Notes under the pieces: model-generated
What the model was told of the DNA's origin: nothing
Seen by the model: the letters and a program-made list of their open reading frames with translations, nothing else
The model's database searches: none
Source of the DNA: Virgibacillus natechei
GTDB taxonomy: Bacteria > Bacillota > Bacilli > Bacillales > Amphibacillaceae
DNA length: 64,000 bases
Direction of reading: 5' to 3'
NCBI RefSeq assembly: GCF_026013645.1
Contig: NZ_CP110224.1
Location: forward strand, 2,976,001-3,040,000
Shown: piece by piece, positions 35,897-45,055 of the stretch
Layout of the letters: every line of letters begins with the position of its first letter
Position numbering within the stretch: position 1 is the stretch's first letter
Position numbers and translations under genes: made by a program

Positions 35897-36775
35897 CTAC
35901 CTAATAAACTTCTCCACCTCTCGGCTTGTAGGCATGCCTCCCTGTGCCCCAACTTTTGTCACGGAAAGTGCCGCTGCCGCATTCGCAAATTGAACCGCTT
36001 CATCGATAGGCAGTCCACTTCCAAGACACGCGGCGAGTGCTCCGTTAAATGTATCACCCGCCCCGGTTGTGTCTTTTACCTCTACATGAAAGCCCTGCAC
36101 AAACTGATCGGCTCCATCATCATAAAACGCCACCCCTTCATCACCTTTTGTAATAATTAACTTTTCCCGTATCGAATCAAAGAGCGAATCATTTTTCATC
36201 GCCTCCACTTCAATTTCATTTGGTGTAAAAAATGCACTTTCCGTTAATATATCATCTGGCAATGACTGATAGGGTGCAGGGTTTACGACAACTGGAACAT
36301 CATATTCCCCGGCGATTTTCAGCGTACGAGCGACCGTCTCCATCGGTATCTCTAACTGCATTAATACCACATCACTGTGTTTAATCAGTTCGTGGTGCTT
36401 GTCTACTAATTCTGGCAATACATGGTTATTTGCACCTGCTGCAACAATGATGCGATTATCATTTTCAGACAAAATAATAGTTGCGATCCCGGTTGCTGCC
36501 TCGTGCGTCATTGTGATTCCTTCCGCGTTAATTCCTTCACCTTTAAGATGGTCTAACAGTGTGACACCAAATGCATCATCACCAACAGCACCAATCATGT
36601 TCACATTCGCTCCAACCCTTGCTGCCGCTACAGCTTGATTGGCACCTTTTCCTCCAGGATATGTAGCGAAAGGACCCCCGAGAATTGTTTCCCCTTGTTC
36701 CGGCATTTTCTCTGTAGAAATCGTTAAATCCATATTAATACTTCCAACGACACAAACGGTAGATTCTTTTTTCAT
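35897..36775 (-). CDS. rbsK: Ribokinase
   Basis: 292 residues, start ATG 36775 with GAGAGG 7 bases upstream; the TTG at 36790 precedes this site. A PfkB-family kinase with 'GSINMDL' at the N-terminus, the substrate lid 'PGGKGANQAVAAARVGANV', and the C-terminal signature 'DTTGAGDTFNGALAACL' carrying the catalytic Asp. It phosphorylates D-ribose. The absence of rbsD/ABC ribose transport genes nearby is notable; here it stands alone with a strong terminator on its upstream side. Confidence 0.92.
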   Translation of the reverse strand: MKKESTVCVVGSINMDLTISTEKMPEQGETILGGPFATYPGGKGANQAVAAARVGANVNMIGAVGDDAFGVTLLDHLKGEGINAEGITMTHEAATGIATIILSENDNRIIVAAGANNHVLPELVDKHHELIKHSDVVLMQLEIPMETVARTLKIAGEYDVPVVVNPAPYQSLPDDILTESAFFTPNEIEVEAMKNDSLFDSIREKLIITKGDEGVAFYDDGADQFVQGFHVEVKDTTGAGDTFNGALAACLGSGLPIDEAVQFANAAAALSVTKVGAQGGMPTSREVEKFIR

Positions 36776-36931
36776 GCTATTACCTCTCAAAAAATAGTAT
36801 CGTATTTCTCGTTGTTCTTGTTTTTTTGGATAACCGTATATGTAAAAAGAAAACGATCACACTACCTATTTTATCATATTTGGGAAGGATGGGGACGGTT
36901 CTTTAAGGGGACAATCGGAAGTTTTGCGATA

Positions 36932-36980
36932 AAAAGGACCACCCGAACATTGATGTCGTTCATGTTCAGGTGGTCCTTTT
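36932..36980. terminator. Strong bidirectional hairpin
   Basis: Arms of 19 bases (36932-36950 and 36962-36980) match except for one position and end in A/T runs on both sides, so it can end transcription from either direction. Confidence 0.75.
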
Positions 36981-37272
36981 GCTCGCTCCCTTAGGTTTTG
37001 CAACATACTCTCTCTATGTAAATATTAACCAACCTAATTTTTAACGTCCTTCATTATCCCCGAATAAATCATCCAAAAAACGAGGAATAACAGACATAAG
37101 CAGAAAAAAGAAGCAAAAATAGATTAGACTTTATGGAAATTTCATCGTGCACAGCTTGATGAATAGCTAAGTACGGGAAGGTCTTAAATAGAGGTTCCAG
37201 CCTAATTATTTTGTAGACAAAATCTAAAATTGCAGTGGAGTTGATTTTGGAGAGGTTCATTAGAATAGACAC

Positions 37273-37304
37273 CGCTGGGACAAGGAACCTGTCCCTGCGT
37301 CCCT
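37273..37304 (-). repeat. REP-like hairpin, family A
   Basis: GGGACAAGGAACCTGTCCC followed by TGCGTCCC, in the same form as the copy at 6408-6441. Confidence 0.75.
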
Positions 37305-37307
37305 AGT

Positions 37308-37353
37308 TGCTATTACTCTAGCATTCTTCGACAAAAACCGGGAAGTGACAGGC
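37308..37353 (+). repeat. REP-like element, family B, left of deacetylase gene
   Basis: TGCTATTACTCTAGCATTC, then TTCGACAAAAACCGGGAAG, then TGACAGGCACCC. An essentially identical copy lies at 38470-38522, so the two bracket the deacetylase gene. Confidence 0.85.
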
Positions 37354-37479
37354 ACCCAGAACTTTAAAATTTTTTACGTTCCGGCTTACTACATATTAAT
37401 TAGTCTGCCTAGCCGTAAAATGGACAGATCTTGCTCGATAAAATCAAACACGTATCCAAGAAGTGACAGGAAACAGAAT

Positions 37480-38301
37480 TTACTCCAGGTCTTGGTCGGC
37501 TAACTGTACGAATTCAAATCCTGATGCTTTTAATTTTTCCACCGCAGCACGTACACCTTGAGCGGTACCACTACTGGGCTGGTTCATGTGCAATAGTGCA
37601 ATGGATCCCGCCTCCGCATTGAGTAAAGCTTGTTCGACTTGTGTAGCAGAAAAGGTCGCTCCCGCATCTCCTAAAATATCAAAGTTGACAACTTCATATC
37701 CCAGCGCATTTGCAAGTTCCACAGCGACTTCATCGTAAAACGCCGTACCTGACCGAAAGAGCTTCATATCACGCCCCGTAATTTCCTTTACAGTTTCATG
37801 GTTATCCATAATCTCAGCAAACACTTCTTCAGCTGAAGCTGTACCCGGAATGTCCCAAGCTTCGCTGCCGTCAACAGAAAGCGGAGCGTGTGTTGTCCCG
37901 TGATTTTCGATTTGAAAAAGTGGATCGTCTACCAATTCCAAAAAAATCTCCTTATTTGCTGATATCCACCGTTGATTCACGAATAATGTTGCTGGAACTT
38001 CTGCTTCGCGTAAAAATTCAATCAACGCTTCATCATATCCATTTCCTAAATCGCCTCCACATGCGTCAAATGTCAAAGCGATCTCGTTCTCTTCCGTGAT
38101 GAAGCGATTCTTTACTCCAGTAACATTCTCTCCCCACTCACTCGGCTCCCGATCAAACTTCGCTAAATCTAACTCCGGCTCAGAGACTTCTTTAAAATTC
38201 ACATTCCTCACTTTTTCATTCATGTTATCCGGTTCCGAAATATTACCTTCACCACAAGCTGCAAGAAACAAAAAACTTATAAACACAAAAATATACTTCA
38301 T
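37480..38301 (-). CDS. Polysaccharide deacetylase lipoprotein (NodB fold)
   Basis: 273 residues. Lipobox LAAC gives Cys16. The NodB-like domain has motif 1 'IALTFDACGG' (catalytic Asp and metal-site Asp positions), motif 2 'ENHGTTHAPLS' (H-x4-H metal ligands) and 'LFRSGTAFYDE' near motif 3. The final 'SIALLHMNQP' corresponds to motif 5. It acts outside the membrane on a glycan such as peptidoglycan. The family often acts on N-acetylmuramic or N-acetylglucosamine residues; the substrate is not determinable here. Confidence 0.88.
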   Translation of the reverse strand: MKYIFVFISFLFLAACGEGNISEPDNMNEKVRNVNFKEVSEPELDLAKFDREPSEWGENVTGVKNRFITEENEIALTFDACGGDLGNGYDEALIEFLREAEVPATLFVNQRWISANKEIFLELVDDPLFQIENHGTTHAPLSVDGSEAWDIPGTASAEEVFAEIMDNHETVKEITGRDMKLFRSGTAFYDEVAVELANALGYEVVNFDILGDAGATFSATQVEQALLNAEAGSIALLHMNQPSSGTAQGVRAAVEKLKASGFEFVQLADQDLE

Positions 38302-38757
38302 TTGAATAACCCCATATCATTGCATTTGTTATAAAAAAATATTGTGGTTGCCGTCCTAATGATTGCTTTCATTGTTAAGAATAAAAATTACAACTACGGG
38401 AAGTATTTTGCAAGAAGCGCAACAACCAACCAACCTCACAATATTCCAGTTGCTATTTCATTTTATCATATGCTATTACTCTAGCATTCTTCGACAAAAA
38501 CCGGGAAGTGACAGGCACCCAGAGTGATCACTTTTATATTAAAACAAATAATTATACGATAACAAAACCACCATTGTCAACCATAAAATTGCATTTTTTT
38601 AGATTATATGATATTCTTAAATTAGAATAGTTTTGAAACAGTTTTCGATAATCGTGCGCAACTTCTTCCAGACAGTTTGAGTGCGGTTTTTTAATTTGAA
38701 AACTATTTTTGTTGTCAAAGTCAACATCTAAATATTTTATCTAAGGAGCGTGGGTTA
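38302..38757. other. Intergenic stretch with family-B repeat
   Basis: It contains the second family-B copy (38470-38522). The rest is AT-rich, presumably with promoters for the plus-strand gene at 38758. No gene seen. Confidence 0.45.
38470..38522 (+). repeat. REP-like element, family B, right of deacetylase gene
   Basis: Direct copy of 37308-37353 with extended identity on the left side. Confidence 0.85.
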
Positions 38758-39597
38758 GTGAATTTAATTAATGAAGAAATAACTCATAAAGTCTTTGGTG
38801 AAGGAAATATCGTGGATCAGGATGCATCTTTCATTACTATTGAATTTAATAATGATACTAAAAAATTTGTTTACCCTAATGCTTTTGGGAAATTTATCAC
38901 ACTAAATGACCAGAACACTGCAAAATCTTTGAAGAAAATCCTTTCGAAAAGAGAAATAGAAGAAGAAGCCCTTGAAAGAAAACGTCAAGAAGAAAAAGAG
39001 CAGCAGGCGCTTGAACGTCGGCATAGGGAAAAACTGAAGAACAATAGAATTCATGAAAGCTCACAAATTGTTTTCTGGCTGGACGAAGAAGAGCAACAAA
39101 ATGTATTTACCGACTGGCAAGTATTTACTGGCAAGGTCCAAAGCGGAAAAAGTAAAGGTCAGCCAAACAGAGCAACTCGGGTGAGTACGAACAGCGCAGG
39201 TCTTCTGACTGCAAGAGAGCCGGATCAAGCCGAAACAGAAAGACGGATTCTCGGCCTCTACATGGTAAATGAAACGTTTGCCGGCAATCTTAGCGATGAT
39301 GGAATGATCCCATCCCATGCAGCGTTTAGAATCGAGCTCACGGATCAAGAAGCGGAGAAAATGCTCTTCTGGAATTATTATATCAATAAGAGCTACCCTA
39401 ATCGAACGAAATGGAATTCTGGTAAATATCGTTATTTTGATAATGTTTGGACTGCTCAAATCTTAAAAGATATCATTGCATTAAAAACGGATGAAGCGCA
39501 AATCAAAGAATCTAAAAAGTTTCTGGAATACTTCTGTCAAATGAATGCCCTTGACATGAATAACATCCCAGAAGCGAACGGAGCTCTAAAACAATAA
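38758..39597 (+). CDS. Conserved hypothetical protein with coiled-coil middle
   Basis: 279 residues, GTG start with AAGGAG about 10 bases upstream. The N-terminus reads 'EITHKVFGEGNIVDQDASFITIEFN', resembling the small beta-barrel opening found in several helicase-associated and AAA proteins ('HKxFGxG'). Residues 60-105 are a charged coiled coil rich in Glu, Arg and Lys. The C-terminal 170 residues form a globular domain of unknown family with 'AAFRIELTDQEAEKMLFWNYYINKS'. Possibly a regulatory or nucleic-acid-related protein; no catalytic motif. Confidence 0.7.
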   Translation: MNLINEEITHKVFGEGNIVDQDASFITIEFNNDTKKFVYPNAFGKFITLNDQNTAKSLKKILSKREIEEEALERKRQEEKEQQALERRHREKLKNNRIHESSQIVFWLDEEEQQNVFTDWQVFTGKVQSGKSKGQPNRATRVSTNSAGLLTAREPDQAETERRILGLYMVNETFAGNLSDDGMIPSHAAFRIELTDQEAEKMLFWNYYINKSYPNRTKWNSGKYRYFDNVWTAQILKDIIALKTDEAQIKESKKFLEYFCQMNALDMNNIPEANGALKQ

Positions 39598-39635
39598 AAA
39601 TGAGATGATATATTCAGGTGGTGACCCCCATGGGT

Positions 39636-39662
39636 GGGACGTAGGGACAGGTTCATTGTCCC
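39636..39662 (+). repeat. REP-like hairpin, family A
   Basis: GGGACGTA followed by the GGGACAGGTTCATTGTCCC core. It stands at the left of a composite repeat region of 39.6-39.9 kb. Confidence 0.8.
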
Positions 39663-39796
39663 ATTACAGACTGCCATAAACTGGGTGGTCTTTTTTTCAG
39701 GACATGCAGCCGTTTGTTCCGCGCACAGGCATCCGCTTCCCGCGCTTGTAATGATGTGTTCCACTATCAGAGCATCTCATCCCGCGTTCGCTGGTG

Positions 39797-39910
39797 TTTG
39801 TTCCGCGCGCAGGCCGACTAGTCCAGCGTTCAGAACATTTCATTCAGCGGCTGCGTACCAAGCATACTCATTCGACAAAAACCGCCAAAATTCGGGTGGT
39901 GACAGGCACC
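39797..39910 (+). repeat. 114-bp direct repeat, left of the Rieske/betB block
   Basis: Identical to 46012-46125 except for one base. It ends in the family-B core GTGACAGGCACC. The sequence before it (39699-39796) carries a partial duplication of the same TTTGTTCCGCGC unit. No gene in 39598-40026. Confidence 0.9.
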
Positions 39911-40026
39911 AAATCAATGAGAAACGTAAGTGTCAAATAATCCCCACCTTTATATAGGCCGGGATTATATTCTGCACCTCGGTTCAACGGACGATCATAC
40001 TGCCGCACCATTTATACCTGCAATCA

Positions 40027-41241
40027 CTAAACTTTTTTCAAAGCTATACCCTCATCCGCCAAAGCCTCCACATCTATCACTCTTTGCCGCTGTACCATCC
40101 GTCTTACAGGCAAAGCATTTTTCGGTTGGTTGGAAAGGAACGCGGCCCTAACGATATTCTGATCATCCAGATAGAAAACCGTAAATGCATTCGATTCTAT
40201 CGACCCTCGTAAAACAGTTTTGGCCCATCTTTTTGCATGCCCGAAATATTGGAACCGGGTACTGTATTGATCTGACCAAAAGTACGGGGTGTACGTATAA
40301 GGTGTGGATTGCGGATGTATTATGTTCCACGAGACTGTCTTGGCATGGTTTACGGCATGATCCCAATGTTCAATATGAATGGGCGCGCCCTGGTATGGCC
40401 ATGACGTACAATCCCCTACCGCATAAATATCAGAGATCGATGTCTCGCCATATTCATTAACAGCATAACCCCCTTCTGCCTCTAATTGCGGATGGGCCAC
40501 CCCCGTATTCGGTGTCACTCCCACACCTATCATGACAGCCTGGCACGGAATGCGCCTGCCTCCTGCTGTTACTACTTCTTCGACTTTCGCCTCCCCGTTA
40601 AACTGCGTGACAGCGTCCTCTGTAATCACTTCAACACCGTTACGTCGATGCAAATCCAGAAAAGACGCTGATACTTGCCTCCCAAAAATATTTTCCATCG
40701 GGGAAGCGGATCTTTCCACAATCGTAACGTCGATTCCCATCTCGCTCATAGAGGAGGCAAGTTCGGCTCCGATAAAACCAGCACCAATAATAACGGCCTG
40801 CTCCACATCTTGCATATAGTTTTTAATGGCTAGCGCATCATCCATCCTTCGTAAATAAAAAATACCTTCCAGATCATCTCCCGGTATGGACAATGTTCGT
40901 AAGCTTGATCCAGTCGCAAGTATCAGTTTATCCCATTCATAGGAAGGACCATTTTTCGTATCGAGGGTTTTACGGTCGGGATCGATTCCTGTCACCTCAA
41001 CACCTAGATTCAAGTCAATATCTAATTTTTCATAAATGGCAGGTTCACGCAATAAAATACCTGCATCATCGGTCTCCCCCTTCATCCACTCCTTTGACAA
41101 AGGCGGACGGTCATAAGGCATCTGTCTGTCGCTGTCCATCAGCACAATCCGCCCTTGATAACCTTCTTTTCGCAAGCTTTCAGCGGCATTTACCCCTGCA
41201 ATTCCAGCTCCGATAATTATCGTTATATCTCTATCAGACAA
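40027..41241 (-). CDS. FAD-dependent ferredoxin reductase (Rieske-type system)
   Basis: About 404 residues. TTG at 41241 is favoured because AAGGGAG ends 8 bases upstream and it starts just past the stop of the preceding gene; ATG 41259 is the alternative. FAD-binding 'ITIIIGAGIAGVNAAESLRKEG', NAD-binding 'AVIIGAGFIGAELASSMSEMG' and the second FAD motif 'ISDIYAVGDCTSW' are all present. This is the pattern of rubredoxin/putidaredoxin-type reductases that pass electrons from NAD(P)H to a ferredoxin. It adjoins a Rieske ferredoxin gene, its likely electron acceptor. Confidence 0.9.
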   Translation of the reverse strand: MSDRDITIIIGAGIAGVNAAESLRKEGYQGRIVLMDSDRQMPYDRPPLSKEWMKGETDDAGILLREPAIYEKLDIDLNLGVEVTGIDPDRKTLDTKNGPSYEWDKLILATGSSLRTLSIPGDDLEGIFYLRRMDDALAIKNYMQDVEQAVIIGAGFIGAELASSMSEMGIDVTIVERSASPMENIFGRQVSASFLDLHRRNGVEVITEDAVTQFNGEAKVEEVVTAGGRRIPCQAVMIGVGVTPNTGVAHPQLEAEGGYAVNEYGETSISDIYAVGDCTSWPYQGAPIHIEHWDHAVNHAKTVSWNIIHPQSTPYTYTPYFWSDQYSTRFQYFGHAKRWAKTVLRGSIESNAFTVFYLDDQNIVRAAFLSNQPKNALPVRRMVQRQRVIDVEALADEGIALKKV

Positions 41242-41245
41242 GCCA

Positions 41246-41596
41246 TCAGCTCCCTTCATAGTTGACCCACACGGATCCGTCGTACTCGATAGCTTTATAG
41301 ACACGGAGCGGTTTATCTGCCGGACCTTCCAGCACGGAACCGTCACGGATATCGAAACAGGCAAAGTGCAACGGACACGTTAGACAGTTTCCATCCAACT
41401 CACCGTCGACCAGCTCGGAATAGGCATGTGTACATATCCCCTCAACAGCATAAACCTTCCCTTCTCCCCGGCCGACCACGATCGTCTCTTCACCTGTTTT
41501 ACATTCAATCAAATCATCTTCTTCAAGCTCTGAACTTGAGCACACATAAATATAAGCGTCGTCTAAAACGGGATTCTCCCCCTCTGAATGTTGCAT
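41246..41596 (-). CDS. Rieske-type [2Fe-2S] ferredoxin 1
   Basis: 116 residues from ATG 41596 (AGAGGGTG 6 bases upstream). The cluster motif is C-T-H ('GICTHAYSEL') and C-P-L-H ('NCLTCPLHFACFDI'), the C-x-H ... C-x2-H Rieske signature. The small size marks it as a soluble ferredoxin rather than an oxygenase alpha subunit. It is probably the partner of the reductase encoded 4 bases downstream. Confidence 0.9.
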   Translation of the reverse strand: MQHSEGENPVLDDAYIYVCSSSELEEDDLIECKTGEETIVVGRGEGKVYAVEGICTHAYSELVDGELDGNCLTCPLHFACFDIRDGSVLEGPADKPLRVYKAIEYDGSVWVNYEGS

Positions 41597-41656
41597 TGTT
41601 ATCACCCTCTGAGTTTCATTCTTTATTTCACTTGTTTGCCAAAAAATGTATTTACG

Positions 41657-43120
41657 TTAAAACCAGTTAACTGGCTCAGGCTTCAAATTTTGGAAAATAT
41701 GCTTGGTTTCCTGATATTCCTCCAGCCCCGTTTTGCCAAGTTCACGGCCGATTCCGGACTGTTTATAGCCGCCCCATGGTGCTTGCGGGAAGTACAGGTT
41801 CACATCGTTAATCCAGACCGTGCCCATTCGCATTTTCCTTACGCAGCGCTCGGCTTTGGCAATGTCATTTGTGAAAACACCGCCGGATAGCCCATAAATA
41901 GAATCGTTAGCAAGACGGACGGCCTCTTCTTCGGTTGTAAATTTTTCCACCGTAATAACCGGACCGAAGCCTTCATCCTGCACAACACGCATCTCCGTCG
42001 TGCAATTGGTCAATACAGTCGGTAGGTAGAAAAATCCATTTTGCAGCTCCGGATCGTCAGGACGACCGCCGCCGACTGCGACCGTTGCACCTTCCTGCTT
42101 GCCGGTTTCAACATAATTACTCACTTTATTTAACTGTTCCTCTGAAATCAGCGGCCCCATTTGGGTTGATTTATCAAACCCGCTGCCAAGCTTGATTTTC
42201 TTCACACGATCGACAAGCGCATTGATAAAATCATCATGAATGCTTTCTTCCACAATCAGGCGGGTGCCAGCTGAACAGATTTGTCCAGCATGGAAAAATA
42301 CTGCGTTCATCGCCTGATCAACAGCTGTATCAAATGCCGCATCGGCAAAGACAATATTCGGATTTTTCCCGCCAAGTTCCAGTGCCAGAATTTTCACATT
42401 GGAACTGGCTGCCTGCATAATCTTCTTGCCGGTTTCAATCCCGCCTGTAAATGAAATCAGATCGACATCGTCATTCGCTGATAGTTCCGCCCCAACTCTA
42501 GCGCCGGACCCGAGCACCAAGTTGACAACACCAGGTGGAACGCCAGCTTCTTCCATTAATTCGAAAATTTTCACCGACGTAAGTGGCGTAATTTCACTTG
42601 GCTTCATGACAAGTGTGTTACCCGCCGCCAGAGCTGGAGCCAATTTCCATGACGCCTGGAGCAATGGGTAGTTCCATGGTGTTATCTGGCCGCAGACGCC
42701 GACAGGTTCATGGACCACCCTGCTGGTTGAATTTGGAATAGGGGAATCGATCATCTCGCCGCCGTCCTTGTCGGCCATTTCAGCAAAGTAACGAAAAACA
42801 CCTGCAATATCATCCATATCTCCGCGACTTTCCTCTACTGTTTTACCCGTGTCGAGTGATTCAAGCTCCGCCAACTCCGCGTGGTCACGCTCGATCAAAT
42901 CGGCAATACCATGAACAATCTTACCACGCCTTATTGCGGGGATTGAAGGCCACTCCGCTTGGTCAAAAGCCTCCCGAGCAGCCGCAATCGCTAATTTCAC
43001 GTCTACCTCATTGCCTTCCGTCGCCGTTGCAATGACTTCTTGATTGTAAGGATTTATAATATCCCTTGTTTCTTTGGAACTAGCTTCCATCCATTCGCCG
43101 TTAATAAACATCTTTTTCAT
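41657..43120 (-). CDS. betB: Betaine aldehyde dehydrogenase family protein 1
   Basis: 487 residues of full family length. Catalytic Cys lies in 'FFHAGQICSAGTR' near residue 285 and the general base Glu in 'LALELGGKNPN'. The NAD-binding 'SFTGGIETGKKIM' and 'TPWNYPLLQASWKLAPAL' segments are typical of BetB/GbsA enzymes, which oxidise betaine aldehyde to glycine betaine. A close paralogue lies at 52686-54158. Its place in a Rieske/amidohydrolase operon suggests that this copy may act on a different aldehyde. Confidence 0.88.
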   Translation of the reverse strand: MKKMFINGEWMEASSKETRDIINPYNQEVIATATEGNEVDVKLAIAAAREAFDQAEWPSIPAIRRGKIVHGIADLIERDHAELAELESLDTGKTVEESRGDMDDIAGVFRYFAEMADKDGGEMIDSPIPNSTSRVVHEPVGVCGQITPWNYPLLQASWKLAPALAAGNTLVMKPSEITPLTSVKIFELMEEAGVPPGVVNLVLGSGARVGAELSANDDVDLISFTGGIETGKKIMQAASSNVKILALELGGKNPNIVFADAAFDTAVDQAMNAVFFHAGQICSAGTRLIVEESIHDDFINALVDRVKKIKLGSGFDKSTQMGPLISEEQLNKVSNYVETGKQEGATVAVGGGRPDDPELQNGFFYLPTVLTNCTTEMRVVQDEGFGPVITVEKFTTEEEAVRLANDSIYGLSGGVFTNDIAKAERCVRKMRMGTVWINDVNLYFPQAPWGGYKQSGIGRELGKTGLEEYQETKHIFQNLKPEPVNWF

Positions 43121-43148
43121 ACGTTCACCTCACGCATCCTTCAGCTAC

Positions 43149-43505
43149 TTATTTATATACAACCACCTGATCGTCCTCAATCGCGACTTGGAAACTGCGT
43201 AATTTTTTGTCAGGTTCCGCCAGCATAACACCATCATTTTTAATGTCATATTCGAGCGCATGCCACGGGCAACGGAGGATTTCACCATCTTTAATATATT
43301 CATAGTTGCCATGAATATCTGTACGTTTTGTATCACCACATAAGATACCTTCTGAAAGCGGGGCGCCCTGGTGCAGACATCGATTGGCAAATGCGTAAAA
43401 TTCACCGTCTTTCGTGCGACAAACAACGATCGGGATCTTCCCTAATGTAGCACTTCTCATCTTACCGGGATGAATATCTTCTTTTTCACACACAACTTCT
43501 CTCAT
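43149..43505 (-). CDS. Rieske-type [2Fe-2S] ferredoxin 2
   Basis: 118 residues. Rieske signature 'NRCLHQGAPLSEG' and 'LRCPWHALEYDI'. About 60 residues separate the two ligand pairs because of an insertion ('GDTKRTDIHGNYEYIKDG'), longer than usual. Its ATG overlaps the amidohydrolase stop (TAATG), showing translational coupling. It is likely an electron carrier in the same pathway as ferredoxin 1. Confidence 0.9.
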   Translation of the reverse strand: MREVVCEKEDIHPGKMRSATLGKIPIVVCRTKDGEFYAFANRCLHQGAPLSEGILCGDTKRTDIHGNYEYIKDGEILRCPWHALEYDIKNDGVMLAEPDKKLRSFQVAIEDDQVVVYK

Positions 43506-44587
43506 TATTTCACACTCCCTGCTGGTTGCGGCAATTTAGGGTAGGCAGCTCGCGCATTTTCGGAATAAATTTTTTCCTCCAACGCCTCGTCTAATTTAGG
43601 AAGCGCCTCTAGTGGGGAATCATAATCCCAATGTGGATAATCTGTTGCAAAACAAATCATATCCTCCGACCCCATTTGATCCACAAATTGCATAAATTCT
43701 TTCTGGCTTAATTCTTCAACGGGTTGGGTTGTAAAACGGACATGTTCCTGAATGATGCGACTGGGCATCCGTTTCACCCAAGGAATTTCGTGGCGAAGTT
43801 CCTTATACTGTTGATCCATCTTTTTCATTAGATGCGGGACATGCGTGAATCCACCCTCAATCATAATTAGGTGCAAGCCAGGGAATTTATCAAATACACC
43901 GTTAAACACCATGTTGGAGACTTGAATCATATGCGCCGTTGGCAACATCGTATGCCACTCGATAAAATAACGCGGCCAGCCCCCGAAATGAGTAGGTGGC
44001 TCATTATGGTGCATACCAATTGATAAATTGTGGCGCTCCGCTGCTTCGTAAATTGGATGATAGTACGGATCCCCCCACGAGCGGGTGTCAATTGGCAGCA
44101 ATATTTGCACCATTTTAGGATGGGACCCGACCCGTTCTATCTCACGAACCGCTTGTTGTGGCTCCTGTGCCGCAATATGAACGGAACCATATAAACGGCT
44201 ATCCTTTTCCAGCCAGTTTTCAATTTGCCAATCGTTATAGGCGCTCGCTAAAGCAGTCGCCATTTCATACCAGCCGTGCATGGACGACGGAGATGGGTCT
44301 AAGGCGCCGCTTAAAATGCCGTATTCATGCCCTTCCGCATCAAGTAGTTGTTTTTGCATAAAGCCGAGATCCGTTCCTGCCGCTCCCCCGTCCGGTGTTA
44401 CAGCATCTGCGCGGTCTACACCAGCCACCGTTGGCTGCGTATACGGCATATGTTTTTCCTGCACCCAGTGGTTATCTTCTATATATCGTCTCCATGGATT
44501 ATCCAAGTAAGGAAGAAGATCCGAATAAGTTACCCGTTCATGGATATCTGTGTCGATGATACGACGTTGTTTCCGCCTCTTCGGCAT
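43505..44587 (-). CDS. Amidohydrolase of the ACMSD-like (amidohydrolase 2) family
   Basis: 360 residues from ATG 44587, with AGGAG 8 bases upstream; the upstream in-frame ATGs have no site. A metal-dependent TIM-barrel hydrolase: 'RRIIDTDIHERV' (first metal motif as D-x-H), 'SIGMHHNEPP' (central His), 'IMIEGGFTHVPHLMKKMD', and the final 'CFATDYPHWDYDSP' (catalytic Asp). The family includes decarboxylases and hydrolases of cyclic or carboxylated compounds. It is the first gene of the minus-strand operon that continues into the ferredoxin and betB. The substrate is unknown. Confidence 0.85.
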   Translation of the reverse strand: MPKRRKQRRIIDTDIHERVTYSDLLPYLDNPWRRYIEDNHWVQEKHMPYTQPTVAGVDRADAVTPDGGAAGTDLGFMQKQLLDAEGHEYGILSGALDPSPSSMHGWYEMATALASAYNDWQIENWLEKDSRLYGSVHIAAQEPQQAVREIERVGSHPKMVQILLPIDTRSWGDPYYHPIYEAAERHNLSIGMHHNEPPTHFGGWPRYFIEWHTMLPTAHMIQVSNMVFNGVFDKFPGLHLIMIEGGFTHVPHLMKKMDQQYKELRHEIPWVKRMPSRIIQEHVRFTTQPVEELSQKEFMQFVDQMGSEDMICFATDYPHWDYDSPLEALPKLDEALEEKIYSENARAAYPKLPQPAGSVK

Positions 44588-44704
44588 AAAATCACTCCTA
44601 TATTTATTCAGTAAAAAATCAATAAATTGAATTGGTATATCCATGCGCATGGATTAATTACAGTCTACAAAAGCCGCTGATGACTGACAAACCCGATTTC
44701 ATCA

Positions 44705-44754
44705 ACTGAGTGACTTCAGTGAAGCTCAGTGCGCTTCAGTGCACTTCAGTGAAC
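44705..44754 (+). promoter_or_regulatory. 10-bp-periodic operator-like array, proximal
   Basis: Units CTTCAGTG, GCTCAGTG, CTTCAGTG and CTTCAGTG start at 44714, 44724, 44734 and 44744, exactly 10 bases apart, with a related ACTGAGTG before them. It lies upstream of the amidohydrolase operon in the divergent promoter region. The regular one-turn spacing suggests cooperative protein binding on one face of DNA. Confidence 0.7.
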
Positions 44755-44880
44755 AAATTACTCCAAAATTGCACATGAAAATAATTCCCCAAATCGATAT
44801 GATAGGTTTACAGCGAAAAATATAATGAAAAATCTAAAAACAAACACAATACATAATAAATCAGATCGGTTCGCATTTCT

Positions 44881-44910
44881 TTCACTGAACCTCACTGAGC
44901 TTCACTGAGC
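44881..44910 (-). promoter_or_regulatory. 10-bp-periodic operator-like array, distal, inverted
   Basis: Three units of 10 bases, TTCACTGAAC, CTCACTGAGC and TTCACTGAGC, are the reverse-complement form of the proximal array. The 44588-45055 region otherwise shows no gene. Confidence 0.7.
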
Positions 44911-45055
44911 AAGCACGATGCACGAGATCGACCGAGAATGCCGGTAATCGACTTTGCATTTTCCTTTTTTCTGATTTATCCTACTTGTTGTTCAACAAAT
45001 TGTGGTACCACATGTAATCAGAGAAAACCATTTACAGAAAGGATGATATAACACC

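Larger units (their letters stand above)
36776..37479. other. Intergenic stretch with terminator and two repeats
   Basis: It contains the 19-bp hairpin at 36932-36980, a family-A REP copy at 37273-37304 and a family-B copy at 37308-37353. A GGGGACGGTTCTTTAAGGGGAC motif near 36893 is a degenerate REP. No gene. Confidence 0.5.

Noticed and set aside
43145..43426. 93-residue frame overlapping Rieske ferredoxin 2
   Set aside because: It is a shadow frame of a gene with a complete Rieske motif.
44705..44910. CRISPR-like array
   Set aside because: The units are only 8-10 bases, contiguous without spacers, and lie in a divergent promoter region. They fit operator sites, not CRISPR.
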